Of a stretch of DNA of 64,000 bases, positions 28,763 through 36,782 are shown piece after piece. Made by a program: the position numbers and the translations under genes. The notes under the pieces were generated by a model, which saw only the letters and a list, made by a program, of their open reading frames with translations, was not told the DNA's origin and did not search any database. Origin of the DNA: Marinoscillum sp. 108 (GTDB taxonomy: Bacteria > Bacteroidota > Bacteroidia > Cytophagales > Cyclobacteriaceae); the NCBI RefSeq assembly GCF_902506655.1, contig NZ_LR734815.1, forward strand, positions 62,001-126,000. The letters are read 5' to 3'. Each line of letters starts with the position of its first letter. Position 1 is the first letter of the stretch.

Positions 28763-30829
28763 TCAAATCTGCTTCAACATTTGTAGCTGCTTCTTCAATT
28801 CCTCCATTTCGGCAGTAGCCTTTTCAATTTTTTCATTGAAATCTGCCTTTAGTTTATCAGCCGTCTTGGAATCCGCAAAAAAATCGAGATTGGTTTTCCA
28901 TGTAGCTATATCACTTTCCAGGGAAGACAGTTTACGTTTAATCGCTCCTTCTTTTCGTTGAATTTTCTGTCCACCATGAGGGCTGTTCTTCAGCTTGCTC
29001 AACTGTACCTGCGTCTCCAATTCCGACCGTTGACTATCAGAAAGATCCTCAAGGCTCACGAGTCGGTTCGTGATGTCGTCATACCTGTCGTGTATCTTCT
29101 TGATGGCATTTCGTGGCACAAAACCAATTTCTGAGTACCGCTCTAGTAGGTCATATACCTGACCCAGTTCTATGGTATCAGCGTTGATATAGGCCTCCAG
29201 CATGGCACAGATTTCCTCCTTCTTTTTCAGGTTTTGATCAAACTCCTTGTTTTGCACACTGCCCTGAGCACGCTTCCGCTCAAAGAAGGTATCACATGCA
29301 GCCTTGAACTTCTGATACACCTCGTTGCGATACTTCTCTGGTACAGGACCAATATCACGCCAGGCATTCTGGAGCTTTTTCAGCTCGTTGGCGGTCTGAT
29401 CCCACTCTTCACTGTTTTTAAGGGCTTCTGCTTTCTCAAGCAGCTCTTTCTTCTTGTTATAGTTTTCCTCACGCTGGGTCTCCAGGGTTTTGAAAAATGC
29501 ATTTTTATTGGCAAAGAAGGTTTTGAAATTACCCCAGAAATGTTTGTTGATGTGTTTGGCTCGGTCGCGAGGCAATCCACCGATGGCCTCCCATTTTTTC
29601 TGAAGCTCGAGAAGCTGTTTCGTCTTTTTGTTCCAGTCGCTAATCTTGTCAGAATTAAACGACACAAACTCTGCCGCCTCATCACCCAACGCCTGCTTCT
29701 TATCAGCGTTTTCGTTCAGATCGTGCTTGAGTTCATCAAAAAACTCCTTGCGCTTGGCATATATTTCATCAGAGGCGGCCTTGAAGCGCTGCCAAACAGG
29801 CTCCTGGTCCTCCTTGGGGATCGGTCCGATATGTTTAAACTCCTCGTGTAGCTCATTGAGCTGTACGATGGCTTCTTTTATGTTTTCCAGGTTTACCAGC
29901 TCCTCTGCACGTGCGCATAGCTCCAGTTTACCCTCCAGGTTCTTCCTTCTGTCCAGCTCTTTCAGCTCAAAGTAGATGCTTCTGTTGTCATAGAACCTGT
30001 CTATTAGCGCATTGTAGTTGGCCCACAGGCTCTTCACATGAGCACCGGGCACCTGACCCAGCTTTTTCCATTCCTCCTGGAGTGCTTTCAGTGTATTGAT
30101 CGAAGCGGTGCTTTCTTCACCATCCACGAGCTCCCGCAACTTCTCCAATATTTCATTTTTCTTCCTGAGGTTCTCATCCTTGGATTTTTCAAGCTCAGAA
30201 AAGAAACGTTGTTTCTTATTCCTTAATTGATTGTATAGCTCAAAGAATTGCCCATCTGTGTCATCCCCTTTGTAGACAAAGTCAGCAGCATCATTGCCTG
30301 CTTCCACAAAGTTTTTGAGGGCATCCTCTTTCTCTTTTTCATAGATATGGTCAAAAGGAGGCTTGATCTCCTTCAGGGCCTTATCCAACACACGCATTTT
30401 CTCTATGCCGGAAACTTTTTTAAGGGCAGCCAGGAGTTCATCCTTGGTAGGATTATCAAAATGCAATGATTCCAGCAGCTTATCATCTTCATCGCCATGA
30501 TCCTCATCGTCATCGTGCGAATCATCTTCAGACGCTGAATCATCCTGTGTATCCTCGTTGGCAGTTACTTCTGCCACAGGTTCAGGCGCTTCCTTGGGGC
30601 TTTCTTCTACCACCTCCTCTGCTGGAGTTTCCTCGGTCTTGGCTACCTCGGCCGCTTGACCTTCAGGCGCTTCCTCCACCTCTGCTTTGGGAGCTTCCTC
30701 CGGCTCTGCTTCGCTGGTTTCGCCCGAGTCTTCCGGGGTTGTGCTTTCGTCAGTCAATTCAGGGTTTTCCTGAACACCATCCTGCAAATCCTCGAGATTT
30801 TCAGGCAATTTGTTTTCCTTATCCTCCAT
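28763..30829 (-). CDS. DUF349-repeat protein with acidic N-terminal region
   Basis: 688 residues. The first about 120 are very rich in Glu, Asp, Pro and Ala and look disordered. From about 120 on the protein is highly charged and alpha-helical, with several copies of a pattern like LQEEWKKLGQVPGAHVKSLWANYNALIDRF and LKKLQNAWRDIGPVPEKYRNEVY, typical of DUF349 repeats, ending in a coiled coil. DUF349 proteins are common in Bacteroidota; their function is not established as far as I know. It is monocistronic in appearance, after the yqgE-miaE pair in the same direction with 53 bp between. No enzyme motif or signal peptide was seen, so it is presumably cytoplasmic. Confidence 0.85.
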   Translation of the reverse strand: MEDKENKLPENLEDLQDGVQENPELTDESTTPEDSGETSEAEPEEAPKAEVEEAPEGQAAEVAKTEETPAEEVVEESPKEAPEPVAEVTANEDTQDDSASEDDSHDDDEDHGDEDDKLLESLHFDNPTKDELLAALKKVSGIEKMRVLDKALKEIKPPFDHIYEKEKEDALKNFVEAGNDAADFVYKGDDTDGQFFELYNQLRNKKQRFFSELEKSKDENLRKKNEILEKLRELVDGEESTASINTLKALQEEWKKLGQVPGAHVKSLWANYNALIDRFYDNRSIYFELKELDRRKNLEGKLELCARAEELVNLENIKEAIVQLNELHEEFKHIGPIPKEDQEPVWQRFKAASDEIYAKRKEFFDELKHDLNENADKKQALGDEAAEFVSFNSDKISDWNKKTKQLLELQKKWEAIGGLPRDRAKHINKHFWGNFKTFFANKNAFFKTLETQREENYNKKKELLEKAEALKNSEEWDQTANELKKLQNAWRDIGPVPEKYRNEVYQKFKAACDTFFERKRAQGSVQNKEFDQNLKKKEEICAMLEAYINADTIELGQVYDLLERYSEIGFVPRNAIKKIHDRYDDITNRLVSLEDLSDSQRSELETQVQLSKLKNSPHGGQKIQRKEGAIKRKLSSLESDIATWKTNLDFFADSKTADKLKADFNEKIEKATAEMEELKKQLQMLKQI

Positions 30830-30882
30830 GATGGAATCTTTCTATATTGGCTTCAACCTATAAATTTAATAAATCCGTCGTA

Positions 30883-31461
30883 CTAATTCAGTCTCGGGTC
30901 GGTAGGATAGTTTGAGATTACTCTAAACTTCCCTCCCATTGTCTTAAGTGCCTCTCTCCACAGGTCATCCGGATTCATTTCAAAAACCACTTCCGGGGAA
31001 GCCTTTTTATAGACTATCCATGATTTGGATTTTAGCTCGTCCATCAGCTGCCCTGGTGACCAACCAGAATAGCCCACAAAGAACTTTAATTCCTCTTTAG
31101 CTACCTGCCGGGTATTTATCGAGCTCAGCAATCCTTCAAAGTCAATGCCCCAATATACACCATCCACCACTTTCTTGTCACCTTTTAAAGTGGCCGGAGA
31201 TTTATGTAAGAAATGTAACGTATTTTGTTGTACTGGTCCACCCACAAATACATCGGTGCTAAACCCCTCCGCTTCCTCAATCAGCTCATCCAGCCTGGAC
31301 TGAGCACGTTTGTTAAGCACAAAGCCAAAGGACCCATTCTCGTCATGCTCACAAAGTAAAATCACCGTGCGCTCAAAGTTTGGATCTGGCAAATAGGGCT
31401 CTGAAATCAGCAAGTCTCCTCGCTCTGGTTCTATGATCTGGTCTGTTGCAAAGTAGTCCAT
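30883..31461 (-). CDS. YqgE/AlgH family protein
   Basis: 192 residues matching the YqgE/AlgH (DUF179) family. The N terminus has GDLLISEPYLPDPNFERTVI followed by LLCEHDENGSFGFVLNK, and later sections hold VFVGGPVQ and FVGYSGWSPGQL, which are the family's conserved blocks. The role of the family is unclear, despite an old link to alginate regulation in Pseudomonas. The ATG overlaps the TGA of the upstream miaE gene by one base (TGATG), so the two are probably translationally coupled. Length is normal for the family. Confidence 0.92.
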   Translation of the reverse strand: MDYFATDQIIEPERGDLLISEPYLPDPNFERTVILLCEHDENGSFGFVLNKRAQSRLDELIEEAEGFSTDVFVGGPVQQNTLHFLHKSPATLKGDKKVVDGVYWGIDFEGLLSSINTRQVAKEELKFFVGYSGWSPGQLMDELKSKSWIVYKKASPEVVFEMNPDDLWREALKTMGGKFRVISNYPTDPRLN

Positions 31462-32045
31462 CAGTGTAATGCAGGTTTTAGTGGTAAGCTCTGAAGCACA
31501 ACGGCTTCATAATCAGTCATTTCCTCTAGTCTTTTATAGACCGCCTTTTCTTCAAAATAGTTTAAGGCCATCCGCACAAATACTTCCCCGTGCTTGGCTT
31601 CAGAAGCCCAAAGTTCCTGATAGAAGCGTCTTAGTTCGGGATCATCCATGGCCTCATACACCATCCTAAATCGCTCTGCACCCCGAGTCTCTACCAGAGA
31701 TGCCAGCAGCAACCGGTCCATAAATCGCTCCTCGCGACCGTCACGGCATTTATCCAAAAGCTGCTTCACATAGATGTCTTGCCCTATTTCATGAGTAAGC
31801 TCTATTCCGCGCTCTTCCATAATGGCATAGACCGACCGGAAATGTTCCAACTCCTCCACTGCGGTATTGATGAGCTCCGGGATGATTTCCACACGATTAG
31901 GGTATTTAGCCACAAAACTCATGGCCATGGCGGAAGCCTTGCGCTCACAATTGGCATGATCCTTTAAAAACTCATCAAAATCAGACACCACTGTGTCAAT
32001 CCACTCCTGGCTACTCTCTACTTTCAGATCAATTCTCTGTTTCAT
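31461..32045 (-). CDS. miaE: tRNA-(ms2io6A37) hydroxylase MiaE
   Basis: 194 residues of the MiaE family, a ferritin-like di-iron monooxygenase that hydroxylates the isopentenyl side chain of ms2i6A at position 37 of tRNAs. The iron-binding pattern is visible as Glu in HANCERKASA, the EELEHF motif, Glu in the DRLLLASLVETRGAERF block, and SEAKHGE. It is the first gene of a two-gene unit with yqgE and is divergent from pdxH, with a 135-bp intergenic region holding a 13-bp direct repeat. Length agrees with bacterial MiaE. Confidence 0.9.
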   Translation of the reverse strand: MKQRIDLKVESSQEWIDTVVSDFDEFLKDHANCERKASAMAMSFVAKYPNRVEIIPELINTAVEELEHFRSVYAIMEERGIELTHEIGQDIYVKQLLDKCRDGREERFMDRLLLASLVETRGAERFRMVYEAMDDPELRRFYQELWASEAKHGEVFVRMALNYFEEKAVYKRLEEMTDYEAVVLQSLPLKPALH

Positions 32046-32110
32046 TCGTCACTCCTTTTCTGGTGATTTACTATAAATCAGTAAATTTTGACACCTCTTC
32101 GTCACTCCTT
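32045..32110. repeat. 13-bp direct repeat between miaE and pdxH
   Basis: TTCGTCACTCCTT occurs at 32045-32057 and again at 32098-32110, 53 bp apart. The first copy touches the miaE start region. The second is 6 bp before the pdxH promoter element. It could bind a regulator of the divergent pair; no known motif was recognised. Confidence 0.5.
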
Positions 32111-32115
32111 CTTGG

Positions 32116-32123
32116 TAACTTTG
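32116..32123 (+). promoter_or_regulatory. -7 element of the pdxH promoter
   Basis: TAACTTTG matches TAnnTTTG and lies 58 bp before the pdxH start. No TTTG stands at the ideal -33 distance; the nearest is 25 bp upstream. Confidence 0.45.
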
Positions 32124-32180
32124 GTTTAAGAACAAATAAAACAATTTTGAACCTTAATTCTGTATCTCAGTAAATTTAGT

Positions 32181-32822
32181 ATGAGTCTGGATCTTGCATC
32201 ACTTAGACAGGAATACACAAAGGCCTCACTGGATTTGGATAGCGTCTGTGCCTCTCCCTTTGACCAGTTTCAGCAATGGTTTGACGAAGCTCAAAAAAGT
32301 AAAGTCACCGAACCCAATGCCATGGTGCTGAGTACCAGCGACCTGAGTGGGCACATCACCCAAAGAACCGTTTTATTGAAAGCAATAGACCCGAATGGTT
32401 TTGTGTTTTACACCAACTACAAAAGTCGGAAAGCTCGGCAGATCGAGGAGAATCCTCAGGTGTGCATTCTTTTTCCATGGTACCAGCTGGAGCGTCAGGT
32501 TATCATCACTGGCAGGGCCGAAAAAGTAAGCACCGCGCAATCCATGAAGTATTTTCTAAGCAGACCTCTTGGTAGTCAACTGGGTGCATGGGTTTCTCAC
32601 CAGAGTGAGGTGATCACTTCCAGGAGCATTCTGGAAATGAAGCTGCAGGAAATGAAGGCGAAATTTAAAGATGGAAAAATTCCCCTTCCAGACTTCTGGG
32701 GTGGTTACAAGATCGTACCTGACTCCATCGAGTTTTGGCAGGGAAGAGCCAGCCGCCTTCACGACCGTATTCTTTACACCCGATCAGACTCAGATTGGTC
32801 CACACAGCGATTGGCCCCTTGA
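32181..32822 (+). CDS. pdxH: Pyridoxamine 5'-phosphate oxidase
   Basis: 213 residues, normal PdxH length. The enzyme oxidises pyridoxine or pyridoxamine 5'-phosphate to PLP using FMN. Family blocks are clear: MVLSTSDLSGHITQRTVLLK, FYTNYKSRKARQIEENP, FPWYQLERQVIITG, SRPLGSQLGAWVS-like, and the C-terminal FWQGRASRLHDRI that contacts substrate and FMN. Its stop TGA shares two bases with a TTG start codon of the next gene, indicating a two-gene operon. Confidence 0.96.
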   Translation: MSLDLASLRQEYTKASLDLDSVCASPFDQFQQWFDEAQKSKVTEPNAMVLSTSDLSGHITQRTVLLKAIDPNGFVFYTNYKSRKARQIEENPQVCILFPWYQLERQVIITGRAEKVSTAQSMKYFLSRPLGSQLGAWVSHQSEVITSRSILEMKLQEMKAKFKDGKIPLPDFWGGYKIVPDSIEFWQGRASRLHDRILYTRSDSDWSTQRLAP

Positions 32823-34048
32823 AGGCAGAGAGCATTTATCTGAAAAGATACGCCTGGCCAGCCACCGGCCTTGCAGGCAAAGTCAGCGGAAACCCTCAGA
32901 TGATCGTTGTGATCCCGGCTTTCTGTGAAGACCACCTGCCCAAGGCGCTCACCTCCTTACATCGATGTACACCTCCAACACTCGAAGTAGCAGTATTGAT
33001 CATAGTGAATGAATCAGAGAACGCTTCTCTGGAAATTCAGCAAAAAAACCAGGCGTGCCTACTGGCCATACAGCAAGTCATCCCCACCTTTCAACAGCAT
33101 GTATTGCATGTGAAACTCCCCCCAAAAAAAGCTGGGGTGGGTTTGGCGCGAAAAATCGGGATGGACGAAGCGGTCAGGATATTTGAAGATCGTCAGGTGG
33201 ATGGAATCATCGTCTGCTACGATGCAGACTGCCACTGCGATGATAACTACCTTCAGGCCATAGAGCATTTCTATCAGGACCCTCAAAACAATCTCGGGCT
33301 TGTTCATTACGAACATGAGCTCCACGGCACCAATCATGAGGCCATTCTCAACTATGAACTGTATCTCCGCTACTATACCAATGCACTAAGGGTATGCGGG
33401 TATCCTTATGCGCTTCAGACACTCGGATCATGTATTACGGTGAGATCCTCTGCCTACCAGAAGCAAGGCGGAATGAACACCCGAAAGGCCGGTGAAGACT
33501 TCTATTTTATCCATAAGACCATTCCCCTCAAAGGAATTGGCGAAATCAACCAAACCACGATCTACCCCTCTGACAGGGTATCTGATCGGGTGCCCTTTGG
33601 CACCGGACATGTCATTGGTAAATACCTGGAAGATGAAGCCGATGACTACTCCGTCTATCACCCCGATATATTTGAACAGCTTAGACCTATAAACAAGGAT
33701 CTAAAAGACCTTTACATCACACGAATATTCGATATTTCAGAGGTTTCTCCCTGCCTAAGGGCTTTCTATCTTGAAAACAATTTCGAAGAAGCATTATACC
33801 AAATCCTTGATCAGTCTGGCAGCTACAGCAACTTTCTGGATAGGTATTATCAATGGTGGGATGCCTTCAGAGTCCTTAAGTATGTCCACTTTGCCCGAGA
33901 TCACTTTTACGCCAGTGTCCCCTTGCATTCTGCTATGCAGTGGCTCTCGTTACAGCTTCCTGAGCTTCTGCTAGCAGAAAAAGATCAGCTGGCCCAGCTC
34001 CTGAGAATGCGTGAGTATGACAGGGCAAATACCTTTTACATCAGGTGA
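32819..34048 (+). CDS. GT2-like glycosyltransferase, TTG start overlapping the pdxH stop
   Basis: 409 residues from TTG 32819, which overlaps the pdxH TGA. I prefer this start to the ATG at the MIVVIPAF block because the residues between (SIYLKRYAWPATG) look like the N terminus of related Bacteroidota proteins; there is no better ATG that avoids pdxH. The sequence opens the GT-A fold with VVIPAFCEDHLPKAL. A DXD-like motif is in VCYDADCHCDDNYL, and later come QTLGSCITVRSSAYQKQGG and GEDFYFIHK. It has no membrane helices. The acceptor is unknown. Its last 13 bp overlap the convergent bshB1 gene. Confidence 0.8.
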   Translation: MKAESIYLKRYAWPATGLAGKVSGNPQMIVVIPAFCEDHLPKALTSLHRCTPPTLEVAVLIIVNESENASLEIQQKNQACLLAIQQVIPTFQQHVLHVKLPPKKAGVGLARKIGMDEAVRIFEDRQVDGIIVCYDADCHCDDNYLQAIEHFYQDPQNNLGLVHYEHELHGTNHEAILNYELYLRYYTNALRVCGYPYALQTLGSCITVRSSAYQKQGGMNTRKAGEDFYFIHKTIPLKGIGEINQTTIYPSDRVSDRVPFGTGHVIGKYLEDEADDYSVYHPDIFEQLRPINKDLKDLYITRIFDISEVSPCLRAFYLENNFEEALYQILDQSGSYSNFLDRYYQWWDAFRVLKYVHFARDHFYASVPLHSAMQWLSLQLPELLLAEKDQLAQLLRMREYDRANTFYIR

Positions 34049-34755
34049 TAGAGGTCTTTCACTCCAAGGGACTGTTTCGTCATAAAGCCCTCTGCATATT
34101 TCACACCTATGCGGTGACCATATTCCAAAGCTCTCGCTTCGATCATCTGCATAAACTCTGGTTTTGAAATGTAGGTCTGGGGTTCCTGACTATTAGGGTC
34201 AAAAAACTGCGACTTATAGGCCCGAACTGCCTCCATTTTGAGTTCTTGCGCATCCGAAATATCCACCAGAAAATCGGGTGTCAAGGAGACGCTCTGTACA
34301 CAAAAATAGGTCTTCTTTGGCCTCCAGGCCTTCTGTGGGTTTCCTTCCGCATCCAGGGTTTCTACCTTCTTCAATCCCGCTTTGAAACAGGCCTCTTCTA
34401 CCATGGTCGCTGCGCGTCCGTGATCCGGGTGGCGGTCATAGAGCGCGTTGGTCAGCACGATATCCGGTTGAAATTCTCTGATTTTCTGAACGATCTTCAG
34501 CTGATGCTCAGTATCGTTGGTGAAGAAAGAGTCTGCAAATCCAAGATTCTCGCGTACAGAGACTTTCATGATTTCACCTGCTCTTTTGGCCTCTTGAAGT
34601 CGCTGCTCGGCAGTACCTCTGGTGCCCATTTCTCCCTGGGTAAGGTCTATAATGCCGGTAGTAAAGCCCCGCATCTGATGAACGATAAGTGTGCCGGCGC
34701 AGCACAGTTCCACATCATCAGGATGAGCAGCAAAGGCTAGTATATTTATCTTCAT
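34036..34755 (-). CDS. bshB1: Bacillithiol biosynthesis deacetylase BshB1
   Basis: 239 residues of the PIG-L/LmbE deacetylase family. The start ILAFAAHPDDVEL carries the zinc ligands of the AHPDD motif, followed by GIIDLTQGEMGTRGT and the histidine motif YDRHPDHGRA. Extra family-specific text (QSVSLTPDFLVDISD) fits the BshB1 type, which deacetylates GlcNAc-malate in bacillithiol synthesis. The only sensible start, at 34755, stands three bases behind the T tract of an intrinsic terminator (34758-34784), leaving no room for a normal leader. The gene may therefore depend on read-through from trxB. Its 3' end overlaps the convergent glycosyltransferase gene by 13 bp. Confidence 0.92.
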   Translation of the reverse strand: MKINILAFAAHPDDVELCCAGTLIVHQMRGFTTGIIDLTQGEMGTRGTAEQRLQEAKRAGEIMKVSVRENLGFADSFFTNDTEHQLKIVQKIREFQPDIVLTNALYDRHPDHGRAATMVEEACFKAGLKKVETLDAEGNPQKAWRPKKTYFCVQSVSLTPDFLVDISDAQELKMEAVRAYKSQFFDPNSQEPQTYISKPEFMQMIEARALEYGHRIGVKYAEGFMTKQSLGVKDLYHLM

Positions 34756-34757
34756 AA

Positions 34758-34784
34758 CAAAAAAAGTCCCGACATAGTCGGGAC
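34758..34784 (-). terminator. Intrinsic terminator after trxB, abutting the bshB1 start
   Basis: Minus strand: GTCCCGAC, loop TAT, GTCGGGAC, then seven T (34765-34759), GTT and the bshB1 ATG. The perfect 8-bp stem and T run make it a textbook terminator for the trxB transcript. Confidence 0.85.
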
Positions 34785-34810
34785 CATATGGTTAATTCTA
34801 TCTTAAAAAA

Positions 34811-35767
34811 TTACAATGCCGCTTCCTGAAGCTCTACCTCTTTCTCAGCGATAAACTTCTCTGCATCCAATGCGCCCATACATCCGCTACCAGCTGCAGT
34901 CACTGCCTGTCTGTAAATCTTGTCCTGGGCATCACCTGTGGCAAATACTCCAGGAATATTAGTCTTGGACGTACCCGGGATGGTTTTAATATACCCTGCA
35001 CTATCCATGTCCAGAAATTCTTTGAAAACATCTGTATTAGGTTTGTGACCAATGGCCACGAAGAAGCCTTGTACCTCAATCTCTCTTTTCTCTCCTGTCA
35101 CAGTGTCCTTGATACGCAGGCCTGTTACTTCTTCTTCTCCCAAAACCTCATCGGTTTCAGAGTTCCAGAGCACTTCTATGTTTGGCGCGTTCAGCACACG
35201 TTGCTGCATGATTTTACTGGCGCGCATCTCATCTCTTCTCACCAGCATGTATACCTTATTTACCAGCTTCGACAGGTAAGTAGCTTCCTCAGCGGCAGTA
35301 TCCCCACCACCCACGATGGCTACATCCTGACCTCTAAAAAAGAATCCATCACATACCGCACAGGCAGAAACACCTCTTCCATTCAATCGCTGCTCACTCT
35401 CCAGTCCCAACCACTTGGCAGATGCTCCGGTAGAAATGATCACTGCCTCCGCTTCGATCTCTGTCTTGTTATCCACGGTAACACTGTGTGGCCATCCTGA
35501 AAAGTCCACCGCCGTGATCATGCCGCTGCGGATGTCTGTCCCAAAGCGTTCGGCTTGCTTTTGAAAATCCACCATCATCTGTGGCCCCATGATTCCCTCA
35601 GGATATCCAGGGTAGTTTTCCACGTCAGTGGTGATGGTCAGTTGACCGCCAGGTTGACCGCCCTGGTAAAGCACGGGCTTCATACCCGCACGTGCTGCAT
35701 AAATCGCAGCTGTAAAACCTGCAGGACCGGAACCTATGATCAATACTTTTACTCTTTCTTTAGTCAT
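34811..35767 (-). CDS. trxB: Thioredoxin-disulfide reductase
   Basis: 318 residues, the usual size of a bacterial low-molecular-weight TrxB. It reduces thioredoxin with NADPH through FAD and a redox disulfide. The FAD motif is IIGSGPAGFTAAIYAARAG, the redox centre is CAVC in VSACAVCDGFFF, the NADPH motif is AIVGGGDTAAEEA, and the C-terminal FAD motif is GVFATGDAQDKIYRQAVTAAGSG. It has its own promoter-like element upstream and a strong terminator downstream, before bshB1, so a thiol-redox pairing with bacillithiol synthesis by read-through is possible. Confidence 0.96.
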   Translation of the reverse strand: MTKERVKVLIIGSGPAGFTAAIYAARAGMKPVLYQGGQPGGQLTITTDVENYPGYPEGIMGPQMMVDFQKQAERFGTDIRSGMITAVDFSGWPHSVTVDNKTEIEAEAVIISTGASAKWLGLESEQRLNGRGVSACAVCDGFFFRGQDVAIVGGGDTAAEEATYLSKLVNKVYMLVRRDEMRASKIMQQRVLNAPNIEVLWNSETDEVLGEEEVTGLRIKDTVTGEKREIEVQGFFVAIGHKPNTDVFKEFLDMDSAGYIKTIPGTSKTNIPGVFATGDAQDKIYRQAVTAAGSGCMGALDAEKFIAEKEVELQEAAL

Positions 35768-35807
35768 TTTTACGAATATGTTTCAATTTTCTATTACAAC
35801 GACGATG

Positions 35808-35815
35808 CAAAGTTA
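35808..35815 (-). promoter_or_regulatory. -7 element of the trxB promoter
   Basis: Minus strand TAACTTTG matches TAnnTTTG, 41 bp before the trxB start. No perfect -33 TTTG was found at 19-21 bp. Confidence 0.5.
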
Positions 35816-35862
35816 TTGTAACAAAGAAAACGCCATAATGTAACGAAATGTCATTTTGGCTA

Positions 35863-36726
35863 CTATCCAAGAAAAGTTTTCAATGACCTACTTCTCGAAG
35901 CGTGACGTAATCTTCTTATTGCTTTTTCTTTAATCTGTCTCACACGCTCCCGGGTGAGGTTAAACCTCTCCCCGATTTCCTCCAGGGTAAGCGCATGCTG
36001 TTCATTGAGTCCAAAGTAAAAAGCCACCACATCCGCCTCACGCTGAGTAAGGGTGGATAAAGCCCGCTGTATTTCTCTTCTCAATGAATCGGTCAGTAAG
36101 CTACTGTCGGGAGTATCCTCGCCCACATCCTCCAGCACATCCAGTAAACTGCTCTCTTCACCATTGGCAAAGGGCGCATCCATAGAAATGTGCCTTCCGG
36201 AAATTTTCATGGTGTCCAGCACTTCACCTTCTGTCATCTCCAACACTTCTGCCATTTCGTCAGCTGAAGGTTCTCTTTCAAACTTTTGTTCCAGAAATGA
36301 AAAGGTCTTGGAGATTTTATTGAGTGAACCTACCCTATTGAGTGGTAGCCTGACGATCCTGGACTGCTCAGCAAGGGCTTGCAAAATGGATTGTCTGATC
36401 CACCAAACGGCATAGGAGATGAACTTAAAGCCTCTGGTCTCATCGAAGCGCTGAGCAGCTTTGATCAGACCGAGGTTTCCCTCATTGATCAAATCCCCCA
36501 GTGTAAGTCCTTGATTTTGATATTGCTTAGCCACAGACACAACAAAACGTAGATTGGCTTTGGTAAGCCTCTCCAGCGCCAGCTGGTCGCCTTCTTTTAT
36601 TTTCTTGGCTAGTATTACTTCCTCATCGGCGGTGATTAACTCTACTCTTCCGATTTCCTGCAAATACTTATCGAGAGATTGACTCTCCCGATTCGTAATT
36701 TGCTTGCTAATTTTCAGTTGTCTCAT
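35863..36726 (-). CDS. rpoD: Primary RNA polymerase sigma factor (RpoD/SigA type, short form)
   Basis: 287 residues. Region 1.2 ([20 protein letters not shown]), region 2 ([49 protein letters not shown]), region 3 and region 4 ([20 protein letters not shown]) are all present, with no large region 1.1 or non-conserved insert. This short form is the normal housekeeping sigma of Bacteroidota, which reads the TTTG / TAnnTTTG promoters found elsewhere in the window. It follows pnp by 56 bp with a small hairpin between. Confidence 0.95.
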   Translation of the reverse strand: MRQLKISKQITNRESQSLDKYLQEIGRVELITADEEVILAKKIKEGDQLALERLTKANLRFVVSVAKQYQNQGLTLGDLINEGNLGLIKAAQRFDETRGFKFISYAVWWIRQSILQALAEQSRIVRLPLNRVGSLNKISKTFSFLEQKFEREPSADEMAEVLEMTEGEVLDTMKISGRHISMDAPFANGEESSLLDVLEDVGEDTPDSSLLTDSLRREIQRALSTLTQREADVVAFYFGLNEQHALTLEEIGERFNLTRERVRQIKEKAIRRLRHASRSRSLKTFLG

Positions 36727-36743
36727 TTGGCGGTGTTAATTAA

Positions 36744-36762
36744 GCTGCACAAGATGTGCAGC
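36744..36762 (-). repeat. Hairpin between pnp and rpoD
   Basis: GCTGCACA and TGTGCAGC (8-bp perfect arms, 3-base loop) lie 17 bp before the rpoD start. Only a weak T-rich tail follows (TTAATTAA), so read-through or processing is as likely as termination. The hairpin resembles the one at 52800-52819. Confidence 0.6.
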
Positions 36763-36782
36763 CAGTATTATCACCACTAAAT

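Noticed and set aside
29234..29851. 205-codon plus-strand frame within the DUF349 gene, with hydrophobic stretches
   Set aside because: It is antisense to a long, repeat-bearing protein; the hydrophobic look comes from reading Glu/Lys-rich codons in reverse.
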